64,000 bases of DNA from Halosimplex litoreum (lineage in GTDB: Archaea; Halobacteriota; Halobacteria; Halobacteriales; Haloarculaceae): positions 2,665,836 to 2,729,835 of the forward strand of contig NZ_CP065856.1 in assembly GCF_016065055.1 (NCBI RefSeq), in the 5' to 3' direction. Both the position numbers and the translations under genes were made by a program. Of the stretch, positions 24,378 through 32,036 are shown piece by piece (position 1 is the first letter of the stretch; every line of letters begins with the position of its first letter). The notes beneath the pieces are model-generated. The model had not been told where the DNA came from and ran no database searches. It saw only the letters and a program-made list of their open reading frames with translations.

Positions 24378-25073
24378 ATGCACTCCGACGCTCGTCGAAC
24401 CGCCAGGCGTCACTGGGCGGAGATCCTCGACTGTCGTCCCGAGTCGATCTTCGGCTCGACGACGACGGTGGCGGAATGGACCCGGAACGGCGTCGAGATT
24501 CTCTGTTGGGAGGGCGGAGCGGTCGTCGGTGCGCCGCCCGCGCTCTTCGAGGCGCTCCGGGAGAACGTCGACCGCATTCCGTTCGATATCGGCCGCGAAG
24601 GAGCGCAGACACTGGTCGAACCCGTGGCGGCAGTCGACGACGTGCTCGGACCCCAGTTCGTTGGGTACTGCGACGAAACCGCCTTCGACCCCGTCGACCG
24701 CGAGGTCCAGCAGATCGAGCCTCGACGACTCGACTGGCTCCGCGACGCCTGTCCTGACGGGGAGTGGGAACGTTCCGGGCTCAGCGTCGACGCCGACGTA
24801 CCGACGTTCGCGGTGCTCCGAGTCGACAGACCGATCGCGGCGGTCCAGTACGGCGTCGTCGACGGCGTGGCGAAACTCGCGGTCGCTTCGCACCCGGCAC
24901 ACCGCGGCGAGGGGCACGCCAAGGCGACGGTCTCTGCGGCGACCGCCCACGCGCTCGACCGCGGGTACCTCGTAGAGTATCGCACGGTCGAACGGTGGAC
25001 GGGTTCGGTAGCGCTGGCAGAGGGGCTCGGGTTCGAGCGGGTCGCACGGAGCCTGCTGGTCGAATTGAAATAG
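24378..25073 (+). CDS. GNAT-type N-acetyltransferase
   Basis: 231 aa. The C-terminal half is a GNAT domain: the acetyl-CoA pyrophosphate-binding motif is HPAHRGEGHAKATVSAAT (R-x-x-G-x-A type loop), followed by LAEGLGFERVARSLLVEL. The N-terminal half (about 1-110) is of unclear fold and probably shapes the acceptor site. Acceptor unknown. It is placed just ahead of hicBA, inside the region bounded by the duplicated orc end; it may be cargo or part of the same stress module. Confidence 0.75.
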   Translation: MHSDARRTARRHWAEILDCRPESIFGSTTTVAEWTRNGVEILCWEGGAVVGAPPALFEALRENVDRIPFDIGREGAQTLVEPVAAVDDVLGPQFVGYCDETAFDPVDREVQQIEPRRLDWLRDACPDGEWERSGLSVDADVPTFAVLRVDRPIAAVQYGVVDGVAKLAVASHPAHRGEGHAKATVSAATAHALDRGYLVEYRTVERWTGSVALAEGLGFERVARSLLVELK

Positions 25074-25086
25074 TCCGGTGCTCACG

Positions 25087-25103
25087 GGCGAAGGTTTATC
25101 GCC
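25087..25103 (+). promoter_or_regulatory. hicBA promoter with inverted repeat around the TATA box
   Basis: The arms ggcga (25087-25091) and tcgcc (25099-25103) enclose aggttta, the TATA box centred about 28 bp before the HicB ATG. A protein bound here would block transcription-factor access, as expected for autoregulation. Confidence 0.45.
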
Positions 25104-25124
25104 GAAACCGGGCAACGTCTGCGT

Positions 25125-25403
25125 ATGGCAAGCGCGACCGACGACCCCGACGGCGACGGTCCCGACGGTGTCGAGTTCATCCGCGAGGACGACGGGACGG
25201 TCACCGCACGGGATCTCGAAACGGGGCTGGCACGCGGCGGCAACAGTCGCGCGGAGGCGCTCGCACAACTCGCGGAAGTACTCGAACTCCACGAGGGCGG
25301 CGGTGAGGACATCGAGAGTCCCGACGAGTTCCTGCAGGAGAAACTCGACATCGACCCCGACGAGCGCGACGGCGACGAACCGCTCCCAGAGTTTCTCCGC
25401 TGA
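25125..25403 (+). CDS. hicB: HicB-family antitoxin
   Basis: 92 aa. It has the degenerate RNase-H-like HicB core: VEFIREDDGTVTARDLETGL, then RGGNSRAEALAQLAEVLELH. An acidic C-terminus follows (ESPDEFLQEKLDIDPDERDG). No DNA-binding helix-turn-helix is obvious, so autoregulation may use the HicBA complex. It is the first gene of the pair, with HicA starting 7 bases after its stop. Assignment rests on fold blocks and on the adjacent HicA. Confidence 0.78.
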   Translation: MASATDDPDGDGPDGVEFIREDDGTVTARDLETGLARGGNSRAEALAQLAEVLELHEGGGEDIESPDEFLQEKLDIDPDERDGDEPLPEFLR

Positions 25404-25409
25404 AATCGA

Positions 25410-25655
25410 ATGGGACGGACGACGTTTTCCGGACGGGAGATCATCGCCGTTCTGACCGACTTCGGATACGAACCGGTTTCGCGATCCGGGAGCCACGTTC
25501 GGATCCGGTACGAGAACGCCGACACCGGAGACGTTCGAAACGTCGACGTTCCGATGCACACGGAGGTTCGAATCGGAACGCTCCACTCGATCGCCGACCA
25601 GTGCGGTGCCGAAGATTTCGAGGCGTGGTGCCGCTGGATCGACGACCACACGTAG
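25410..25655 (+). CDS. hicA: HicA-family mRNA interferase toxin
   Basis: 81 aa double-stranded-RNA-binding-like toxin that cleaves mRNA when not held by HicB. The key His is H29 in VSRSGSHVRIRY, the classical GSH motif. The start FSGREIIAVLTDFGYEPV and the tail GTLHSIADQCGAEDFEAW complete the fold. The length is typical. It is intact, with no premature stop, so the toxin is probably active. Confidence 0.85.
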   Translation: MGRTTFSGREIIAVLTDFGYEPVSRSGSHVRIRYENADTGDVRNVDVPMHTEVRIGTLHSIADQCGAEDFEAWCRWIDDHT

Positions 25656-25702
25656 GCGACGGCGCCGCCAGTAGCACGACCACGCCGGGCACGTTGACGG
25701 CC

Positions 25703-25789
25703 GCCAGCTACGCCGACGTCGAGGGTCGCGGGCGCTCACGAGAGCTGACGCTCAATTACGACGCCGACGCGGTGTTAGACCGGCTGTAG
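25703..25789 (+). pseudogene. Fragment of an orc1/cdc6 3' end
   Basis: 87 bp coding for the last 28 residues of an Orc protein (ASYADVEGRGRSRELTLN and on) plus a stop, without any gene body. Compared with the intact orc 3' end there are seven base differences; six are silent or in the stop codon, and one gives Glu to Asp. Similarity begins abruptly at gccagc and stops at the stop codon. It has no start codon of its own and is not expected to be translated usefully. Confidence 0.8.
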
Positions 25790-25930
25790 CGGGTCGGCGA
25801 CTACCGGACCGACCCCAGCGACGTCTTTCGACCAGTGGTACCGACCGAGGCGCCGGTCCGGCGATCCGCGAGACCGGGCCAGTGTCCGTCTCCGCCACGG
25901 CACCCCGCCAGCAGTTGTTTCCCCGACCGA

Positions 25931-25977
25931 AATATATAAACACGTTATCGGTCAACTACGAATTAGACAAGTCTAAT
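25931..25977 (+). promoter_or_regulatory. Promoter and palindromic operator of the zinc importer
   Basis: A strong TATA box aatatataaa lies at 25931-25940, predicting transcription start near 25963. Exactly there is a perfect inverted repeat attagac-aa-gtctaat at 25962-25977. Placement over the start site suggests repression by a metal-responsive regulator of DtxR or Fur type. No such regulator is in the window. Confidence 0.6.
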
Positions 25978-25998
25978 CTTCGGATTTGGTGCTAAACT

Positions 25999-27078
25999 AT
26001 GCCATTCAATACAGACGACGAACGGAGAGTGACGCGGCGGGACGTGCTCCGCGCCGGCGGTGCGGCGGCGCTGGCGGGAGTGGCCGGCTGCACGGCGCTC
26101 CCGAGCGCGCCGGTCGAAGCGGGAAGCGACGGCGGCGACGAGGACGACCCGGTCGCCGTGGCCTCCTTCTTCAGCTTCTTCGACTTCGGCCGGCAGATCG
26201 CAGAGGGGACCCCGCTGACGGTGGAGAACCTCGTCCCGACGGGGTTGCACGGCCACGGGTGGGAGCCCAACGCCAGTATCACCCAGCGCATCATCGAGGC
26301 GGACGCGTTCGTCCACGTCGGCGAGGACTTCCAGCCGTGGGCCGACCGTGCCATCGAGACGATCGAGGGCGACGGCGTGGACACGGCGCTGATCGACGTC
26401 CGGGAAGGGATCGAGCTGGTGGATCTGGCCGCCTCGCTCGACCGCGAGGAGGAGGGCGTCGGCGCCCAGCGCGGGAAGGACCCGCACTTCTGGCTCGACC
26501 CGCGGCGCGCCAAGCAGTCGGTCGACAACATCGCCGAGGGATTCGCCGAGGTCGTTCCGGAACACGCCGATACCTTCCGCGAGAACGCCGAGACGTACAA
26601 CTCGGACGTGCTCGACCGGATCGATTCGGACTACGAGGCCATCTTCGACCGGTCCGAGCGCGACGTCGTCCAGCTGGCCGCGCACAACGCCTTCCAGTAC
26701 CTCGGGGTGCGCTACGGCGTGCGGATGCGACCGCTGGTGACGAGCCTCGCGGCGAGCGGCGACGTCAAGCCGGCCGACATCCGCGAGGCGACGCGAGTCA
26801 TCCGCGAGAACGACATCCGATACATCGCAAACGGCGTCTTCGAGTCCCAGCGCCCGGCCCAGCAGCTCGTCCGCGAGACGGCCGTCGAGGCGTACTTCCC
26901 GGTGACGCCGTACGCCGGCGTCCGCGAGGAGTGGGTCGCACAGAACTGGGGCTACGAGGAGATCGCGTACAACATCAACATGCCCACGCTCGATATCGTC
27001 CTCGGCAACGAGACGCCCGAGGACGCTGCGCCGTCGGCCGAGTGGCTCGAACAGTGGCGGAACTTCGAACCACTATGA
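25999..27078 (+). CDS. znuA: Zinc/manganese ABC transporter substrate-binding lipoprotein (ZnuA-like)
   Basis: 359 aa. It captures metal outside the cell and delivers it to the permease. The N-terminus TRRDVLRAGGAAALAGVAGC combines a twin-arginine signal with a lipobox Cys at C31. Metal ligands of the cluster A-I family are visible: H84/H86 in GLHGHGWEP, H163 in KDPHFWLDP, and H229 in AAHNAFQYLGVRYG, with a later acidic ligand. There is no long His-rich loop. The stop overlaps the ATG of the ATPase gene, so the operon is coupled. The metal is inferred from the gene set, not proven. Confidence 0.85.
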   Translation: MPFNTDDERRVTRRDVLRAGGAAALAGVAGCTALPSAPVEAGSDGGDEDDPVAVASFFSFFDFGRQIAEGTPLTVENLVPTGLHGHGWEPNASITQRIIEADAFVHVGEDFQPWADRAIETIEGDGVDTALIDVREGIELVDLAASLDREEEGVGAQRGKDPHFWLDPRRAKQSVDNIAEGFAEVVPEHADTFRENAETYNSDVLDRIDSDYEAIFDRSERDVVQLAAHNAFQYLGVRYGVRMRPLVTSLAASGDVKPADIREATRVIRENDIRYIANGVFESQRPAQQLVRETAVEAYFPVTPYAGVREEWVAQNWGYEEIAYNINMPTLDIVLGNETPEDAAPSAEWLEQWRNFEPL

Positions 27079-27899
27079 GCTCACAGGACACCGATTCCGG
27101 GAGCGCGAGCGCCAGCGACGGACGAACGACCACCGCGATGGACGCGGAGGTACCGGCGGCGGAACCGATCATCGATCTCGCGGACGTCACCTTCGGTTAC
27201 ACGGCGACGCCCGTGGTCGAGGACGTCTCGCTGGCGATCGACCCGGGAGAGTACGTCGCCGTCGTGGGCCCCAACGGCTCGGGGAAGTCGACGCTGATGC
27301 AGCTGATGCTGGGGCTGCTCGAACCCGACGCGGGGACCGCCCGTCTGTTCGGTGTGGATGCCGACCGCTTCGACGACGGCGAGCAGGTCGGCTACGTCGC
27401 CCAGCACGCCAGCGCGGCGAAGGAGATGCCCATCACCGTCCGCGAGGTGGTGAAGATGGGGCGGTTCGCACACGTCGGGTTCGGTCGCCTCTCCGAGGCG
27501 GACTGGGCGATCGTCGACGACGCGCTCGAGACGGTCGGGATGACGGCGTTCGCCGACCGGCGCGTCACGCAACTGTCGGGCGGCCAGCGCCAGCGCGCGT
27601 TCATCGCGCGAGCGCTGGCGGGCGAGGCCGACCTGCTCGTCCTCGACGAGCCGACCGTCGGCGTCGACGCCGAGTCGGTCGACGCCTTCTACGACCTGCT
27701 CGCGGATCTGAACGCCGAGGGCATCACTGTCCTCCTCATCGAGCACGACCTCGGGGCGGTCGTCGAGCACGCCGACCGCGTGGTCTGCCTGAACCGCGAG
27801 GTGTACTTCGACGGCCCGACCGACGAGTTCGTCGACAGCGACGCGCTGGCCCGGGCGTTCGGGGCCGGGGCGCGGTCGCTGGCAGGGGTGGACGGATGA
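27075..27899 (+). CDS. znuC: Metal ABC transporter ATP-binding protein (ZnuC-like)
   Basis: 274 aa. It carries GPNGSGKST (Walker A), LSGGQRQRA (signature), LLVLDEPTVGVD (Walker B) and the His switch in LLIEHDLGAVVEHAD. The YVAQHASAAKEMPITVREVV region (Q-loop) is typical for metal importers. The first 30 residues are a disordered acidic extension. Start and stop both overlap neighbours through ATGA, so ZnuA-C-B are made together. Confidence 0.87.
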   Translation: MSSQDTDSGSASASDGRTTTAMDAEVPAAEPIIDLADVTFGYTATPVVEDVSLAIDPGEYVAVVGPNGSGKSTLMQLMLGLLEPDAGTARLFGVDADRFDDGEQVGYVAQHASAAKEMPITVREVVKMGRFAHVGFGRLSEADWAIVDDALETVGMTAFADRRVTQLSGGQRQRAFIARALAGEADLLVLDEPTVGVDAESVDAFYDLLADLNAEGITVLLIEHDLGAVVEHADRVVCLNREVYFDGPTDEFVDSDALARAFGAGARSLAGVDG

Positions 27900-28975
27900 G
27901 CGCGGACGTAGCGGCCACGCTACTGGCGACCGCCCTCGCCGCCGTGGACCCGTCGGTTGTCCTCCCGCTACAGGGTGGGCTGGGCGCCGCCGGCGACCTC
28001 GTCTTCGGCGTCCTCCTGTGGGTCCTGGAACAGTGGTACTGGCTGATGGACTGGGTGTACTACCTCACGGGCCTGGAGATGCTGAACCCGCGCTATCGGT
28101 TCATGCACCGGGCGCTCCTCGTCGGGCTCTGCGTCGGCGTGATGGCGCCGCTCATCGGTACCTTCCTCGTCCACCGCCAGCTCGCGCTCATCGGTGACGC
28201 GTTGGCCCACACCGGGTTCGCCGGCGTGGCCGTCGGGCTGTTCCTCAACGCCGTCATCGACCTGGGCGTGTCGCCGTATCTCACCGCGGTCGTCGTGGCG
28301 ATGATCGCAGCGCTGTTCATCGAGCTCATCTCCGAGACCACCGACGCCTACAACGACGTCTCGATGGCGATCGTCCTCTCGACGGGGTTCGCGCTGGGAA
28401 CGACGCTGATCAGCCTCAACGCGGGCGGGTTGGCCGTCGGCGTCAACCAGTTCCTCTTCGGCAACCTCTCGACGGTCTCGCCCCAGAGCGCGGCCATCCT
28501 CCTGGTGCTGTTCGCCGTCATCGTCGGGACGGTGGCGGTGACGCGCAACCAGCTCCTCTACGTCACCTTCGACGAGACGGCGGCCGCGGTCTCGGGCATC
28601 TCCGTCAACTGGTACAACCGGGTGATGGTGATGCTGACGGCGATGGTCGTCGTCGGCGCGATGCAGATCATGGGCGTCATCCTCGTCGCGGCGATGCTCG
28701 TCGTGCCGGTCGCGGGCGCCACCCAGGTGTCCCGGAGCTTCTCCGAGTCGCTCGTGGTCTCGGTCGTCCTCGCGGAACTGGCGGTGTTGCTCGGCATCGC
28801 CACCGCCTACTACGGCGGTGTCACGGCCGGCGGCGTCATCGTCCTCTTCGCCGTGGGGATCTACGTCTGTGCCGTCGCAGCCGGCAAGATACAGTCCGCC
28901 CGCGGCGAGCGGACTGCGCCCGACATGGGGAGTATCGACGCCGACGGCGTCGATGTCGGCCCCGGATCGGAGTGA
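27896..28975 (+). CDS. znuB: Metal ABC transporter permease (ZnuB-like) with N-terminal extension
   Basis: 359 aa, longer than the usual 260-290. Family segments start at about residue 75 (FMHRALLVGLCVGVMAPLIG, TFLVHRQLALIGDALAHTGF, AGVAVGLFLNAV). There are roughly nine membrane spans in all, ending with a short charged tail. The added N-terminus contains a hydrophobic stretch and a Trp-rich segment (LEQWYWLMDWVYYL), possibly an extra membrane span. It forms the translocation path with ZnuC. It is the last gene of the operon; a 122-bp AT-rich gap follows. Confidence 0.85.
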   Translation: MSADVAATLLATALAAVDPSVVLPLQGGLGAAGDLVFGVLLWVLEQWYWLMDWVYYLTGLEMLNPRYRFMHRALLVGLCVGVMAPLIGTFLVHRQLALIGDALAHTGFAGVAVGLFLNAVIDLGVSPYLTAVVVAMIAALFIELISETTDAYNDVSMAIVLSTGFALGTTLISLNAGGLAVGVNQFLFGNLSTVSPQSAAILLVLFAVIVGTVAVTRNQLLYVTFDETAAAVSGISVNWYNRVMVMLTAMVVVGAMQIMGVILVAAMLVVPVAGATQVSRSFSESLVVSVVLAELAVLLGIATAYYGGVTAGGVIVLFAVGIYVCAVAAGKIQSARGERTAPDMGSIDADGVDVGPGSE

Positions 28976-29061
28976 GCGAAACCGCGACGACGAGGGCAAG
29001 TATGTTAAATAAAACACTCTAATTTAATAACGATAGTCGATAGAGGTGGCTAGGTTAGCAG

Positions 29062-29070
29062 TTATATTAA
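29062..29070 (+). promoter_or_regulatory. TATA box of the zinc-exporting ATPase
   Basis: The AT-rich box ttatattaa is centred about 31 bp before ATG 29098. The whole gap 28976-29097 is AT-rich, and the rest of it shows no gene. A separate promoter means exporter and importer can be regulated in opposite ways. Confidence 0.6.
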
Positions 29071-29097
29071 TAAATTCGGGACGACTACGGTCGACCA

Positions 29098-31545
29098 ATG
29101 AAGCCTTCTGACAGCGACCACGGCGGGGACGAACCGCCACCCGGGGACGGTTCCGGGTGTGACGACGACTGCGATAACCGCGGGTCGGGTCACGACCGCG
29201 AGCACGCGGACGCGACCGCGATCGACGAGCACACCGAGGCGCGGCTCTCGGTGCCGGACATGGACTGTGCGTCCTGTGCCGGGAAAGTCGAGAGCGGGCT
29301 CGACGGGCTCGCTGGCGTGACCGCCTACGAGACCCAGCCGACGACCGGGCGGGTCCGCGTGACCTACGACGCCGACGCGACGAGCGAGACCGACGTGGTC
29401 GGCGCTATCGAGGGCGCGGGCTACGAGGTGACCGACGTCGAGCGCGACGGGACCGACGGAGCCGAAGGGGGCGACCGGGGCCACGACCACGACGACGGCG
29501 ACGCCACGGAGGGCGTCTGGCGCAGTTCCCGAGCTATCGAGACGGCGGTCAGCGCGGTCTTCCTCGCGGCGGGCCTGGGCTTCAAGTTCGGTTTCCCGGG
29601 CGCGAACCAGCGGGTCGCGACCGTCCTCGGGGAGCCGCTGTTCGTCTCCTCCGTGCTCTTCCTGGTCGCCGTCGCCGTCGGCGGGAAGACGATCGTTCGC
29701 AACGGCTACTACTCGGCGAAGGCTCTGAACCTCGACATCGACTTCCTGATGACGGTCGCCATCTTCGGCGCGCTGGCGGCGAGCCTGGCGTTCGGCGAGG
29801 CGCTGTACTTCGAGGCGGCGACGCTGGCGACCCTGTTCAGCTTCGCCGAGCTGCTCGAACGCGCCTCGATGGACCGGGCGCGGGACTCGCTGCAGGAGCT
29901 GATGGATCTCTCGCCCGACGAGGCGACGGTCGTCCGCGGCGACGGGACGGCGACGGTTCCGGTCGAGGCGGTGGCGGTCGGCGACGTGGTCGTCGTGAAG
30001 CCGGGCGAGAAGATCCCGATGGACGGCGAGGTCGTCGACGGCGACAGCGCGGTCAACCAGGCGCCGATCACCGGCGAGTCGGTCCCCGTCGACAAGACGA
30101 CCGGCGACGAGGTGTTCGCAGGGACGATCAACGAACAGGGCTACCTGGAGATCCAGGTCACCTCGGCGGCGGGCGACGACACGCTCTCCCGGGTCGTCGC
30201 GATGATCGAGGACGCCCAGTCGAACAAGACCGAGCGCGAGCAGTTCGTCGAGCGCTTCGCCGCCTACTACACGCCCGTCGTCGTCGCCTTCGCCGTCCTG
30301 CTCACCGTCGGCGGCCCGTTCGTCCTGAACACGACCTGGCCCGAGGCCGTGGTCGACGGGCTGACGCTGCTGGTGCTGGCCTGCCCCTGCGCGTTCGTCA
30401 TCTCGACGCCCGTCTCGGTCGTCTCCGGCGTGACCAGCGCCGCGAAAAACGGCGTGCTCGTCAAGGGCGGCTCGCACCTCGAAGCGATGGGTGCGGTCGA
30501 CGCCGTCGCCTTCGACAAGACGGGGACGCTCACGAAAGGTGAGCTGACCGTCACCGACGTGGTCCCGCTCGACGGCAACGACGAGGAGGACGTGCTGCGG
30601 TGCGCCCGCGGGCTCGAGACGCGCAGCGAACACCCGATCGGCGAGGCCATCGTCGACCGGGCCGACGAGCGCGACGTGGCCGACCGGCGGGTCGCGGACT
30701 TCGAGAGCATCACCGGCAAGGGCGTCCGCGCCGAGCTCGACGGGATCCCCCACTACGCGGGCAAGCCCGGACTGTTCGCCGACCTGGGTTTCGATCTCTC
30801 GCACGTCCACGCGGCGACCGACGGCGGTGTGGTCACACAGACGAGCCGGGACATCTGCGAGCGCAACGGCTGTCTCGACCTGCTGGCCGACGCGGTCCCC
30901 GACCTCCAGTCGGCGGGCAAGACCGTCGTCCTGGTCGGGACCGAGGAGGAACTGGAGGGACTGATCGCCGTCGCCGACGAGGTCCGGCCCGAGGCGAGAC
31001 GGACCGTCGAGCGCCTGCGCGAGGCGGGCGTCGAGCGGACCGTGATGCTCACCGGCGACAACGAGCGGACCGCGCGGGCCATCGCCGAGGACGTCGGCGT
31101 CGACGACTACCGGGCCGAACTCCTCCCCGACGAGAAGGTCGACGCGGTCGAGGACCTCGTCGACGAGTTCGAGGGTGGGGTCGCGATGGTCGGCGACGGC
31201 ATCAACGACGCGCCGGCGATGGCGACGGCCACGGTCGGCGTCGCCATGGGCGCCGCCGGCACCGACACGGCCCTGGAGACCGCCGACGTGGCGCTGATGG
31301 GCGACGACCTCTCGAAGCTGCCGTACCTCTACGAACTCGCCGGCGACGCCAACGGCGTCATCCGCCAGAACATCGGCGCGAGCCTGCTGGTCAAGGCCGG
31401 CCTCGCGCTCGCAGTCCCGTTCTACGCGGTGCCCATCTGGGTCGCCGTCCTCGTCGGCGACGCCGGCATGACCAGCGCCGTCACCGGCAACGCCATGCGC
31501 CTCTCGCGGGTGCGCGCGGACGGTACCGAACCCGCCGAGAGCTGA
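29098..31545 (+). CDS. zntA: P1B-2 type zinc/cadmium-exporting ATPase (ZntA-like)
   Basis: 815 aa heavy-metal pump. Residues 1-45 are His/Asp/Cys-rich, including CDDDC at 21-25, likely an extra metal-binding tail. An HMA domain follows with C57 and C60 (MDCASCAG). The transmembrane metal motif is CPC at 429-431. The phosphorylated Asp is D473 in DKTGTLT, with a SEHPIG loop and GDGINDAP. The final membrane pair reads NIGASLLVK then VLVGDAG; the Lys and Asp are the hallmark of the Zn/Cd/Pb subgroup rather than the copper one. It complements the neighbouring importer. Confidence 0.9.
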   Translation: MKPSDSDHGGDEPPPGDGSGCDDDCDNRGSGHDREHADATAIDEHTEARLSVPDMDCASCAGKVESGLDGLAGVTAYETQPTTGRVRVTYDADATSETDVVGAIEGAGYEVTDVERDGTDGAEGGDRGHDHDDGDATEGVWRSSRAIETAVSAVFLAAGLGFKFGFPGANQRVATVLGEPLFVSSVLFLVAVAVGGKTIVRNGYYSAKALNLDIDFLMTVAIFGALAASLAFGEALYFEAATLATLFSFAELLERASMDRARDSLQELMDLSPDEATVVRGDGTATVPVEAVAVGDVVVVKPGEKIPMDGEVVDGDSAVNQAPITGESVPVDKTTGDEVFAGTINEQGYLEIQVTSAAGDDTLSRVVAMIEDAQSNKTEREQFVERFAAYYTPVVVAFAVLLTVGGPFVLNTTWPEAVVDGLTLLVLACPCAFVISTPVSVVSGVTSAAKNGVLVKGGSHLEAMGAVDAVAFDKTGTLTKGELTVTDVVPLDGNDEEDVLRCARGLETRSEHPIGEAIVDRADERDVADRRVADFESITGKGVRAELDGIPHYAGKPGLFADLGFDLSHVHAATDGGVVTQTSRDICERNGCLDLLADAVPDLQSAGKTVVLVGTEEELEGLIAVADEVRPEARRTVERLREAGVERTVMLTGDNERTARAIAEDVGVDDYRAELLPDEKVDAVEDLVDEFEGGVAMVGDGINDAPAMATATVGVAMGAAGTDTALETADVALMGDDLSKLPYLYELAGDANGVIRQNIGASLLVKAGLALAVPFYAVPIWVAVLVGDAGMTSAVTGNAMRLSRVRADGTEPAES

Positions 31546-31563
31546 CGGCCGAACCTGAACCGT

Positions 31564-32016
31564 TCACAGTTCGGGCGCGGGAACCACGACCACCGGCACG
31601 GCCACGTCACCGAGTAGCGCGCGGACCGTCGACCCGGGCGCGCCCCCGTCGGATTCCCCGCCCACCTCGCTCGCGTCCGGGTCGCCCCGGCGCGGTCCGA
31701 GGAGGAGCGCGTCGACCTCACGCTCGTCGAGGAGAACGCGGATCTCGGCGGCCACGAGGTCGGCGGCGCCGACCTCGTCGTTCCGCGGCGGCACACCCGC
31801 CGCGCGCTCCCCCTCGCGCTCCAGCACTCGAACGGTCGCGGGCAGCAGGCGCGACCGGGCGACGTTGGCGGCGTCGCCGGCGTCTCGACTATCGAGGTCG
31901 GGTTCGTCGACGGTCAGTACGACCACCTCGTCGTCGGCGGTGAGTCGGCCGGCGAGGTAGTCGGCGGCCGCGGCCGTCGTGTGGACGGACGCGGTGGCGA
32001 GGAGATAGCGAGTCAT
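31564..32016 (-). CDS. Universal stress protein-like protein
   Basis: 150 aa. A UspA-like alpha/beta fold is suggested by YLLATASVHTTAAAADYLAG at the start and VDALLLGPRRGDPDASEV. The C-terminus VRALLGDVAVPVVVVPAPEL is the typical final helix-strand. The ATP-binding G-x2-G-x9-G-S/T pattern is only partly kept, with STVRALL after the Gly-rich loop. It lies 20 bp after the zinc-ribbon gene on the same strand and is probably co-transcribed. Confidence 0.7.
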   Translation of the reverse strand: MTRYLLATASVHTTAAAADYLAGRLTADDEVVVLTVDEPDLDSRDAGDAANVARSRLLPATVRVLEREGERAAGVPPRNDEVGAADLVAAEIRVLLDEREVDALLLGPRRGDPDASEVGGESDGGAPGSTVRALLGDVAVPVVVVPAPEL

Positions 32017-32036
32017 ACCGGACGGTGGCGCCGAAC

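Larger units (their letters stand above)
24226..25789 (+). mobile_element. GNAT-hicBA cassette bounded by a duplicated orc 3' end
   Basis: A direct repeat of 87 bp (24226-24312 and 25703-25789), both units ending in a stop codon, encloses a GNAT gene and a hicBA toxin-antitoxin pair. The two repeats differ at seven positions, and only one changes an amino acid. No integrase or transposase is seen. The cassette looks like an insertion or recombination product at the orc 3' end. Confidence 0.5.

Noticed and set aside
25986-27076. Arg-rich frame on the plus strand leading in-frame into the zinc ATPase gene
   Set aside because: It overlaps the substrate-binding protein gene in another frame; only the part from ATG 27075 is real.
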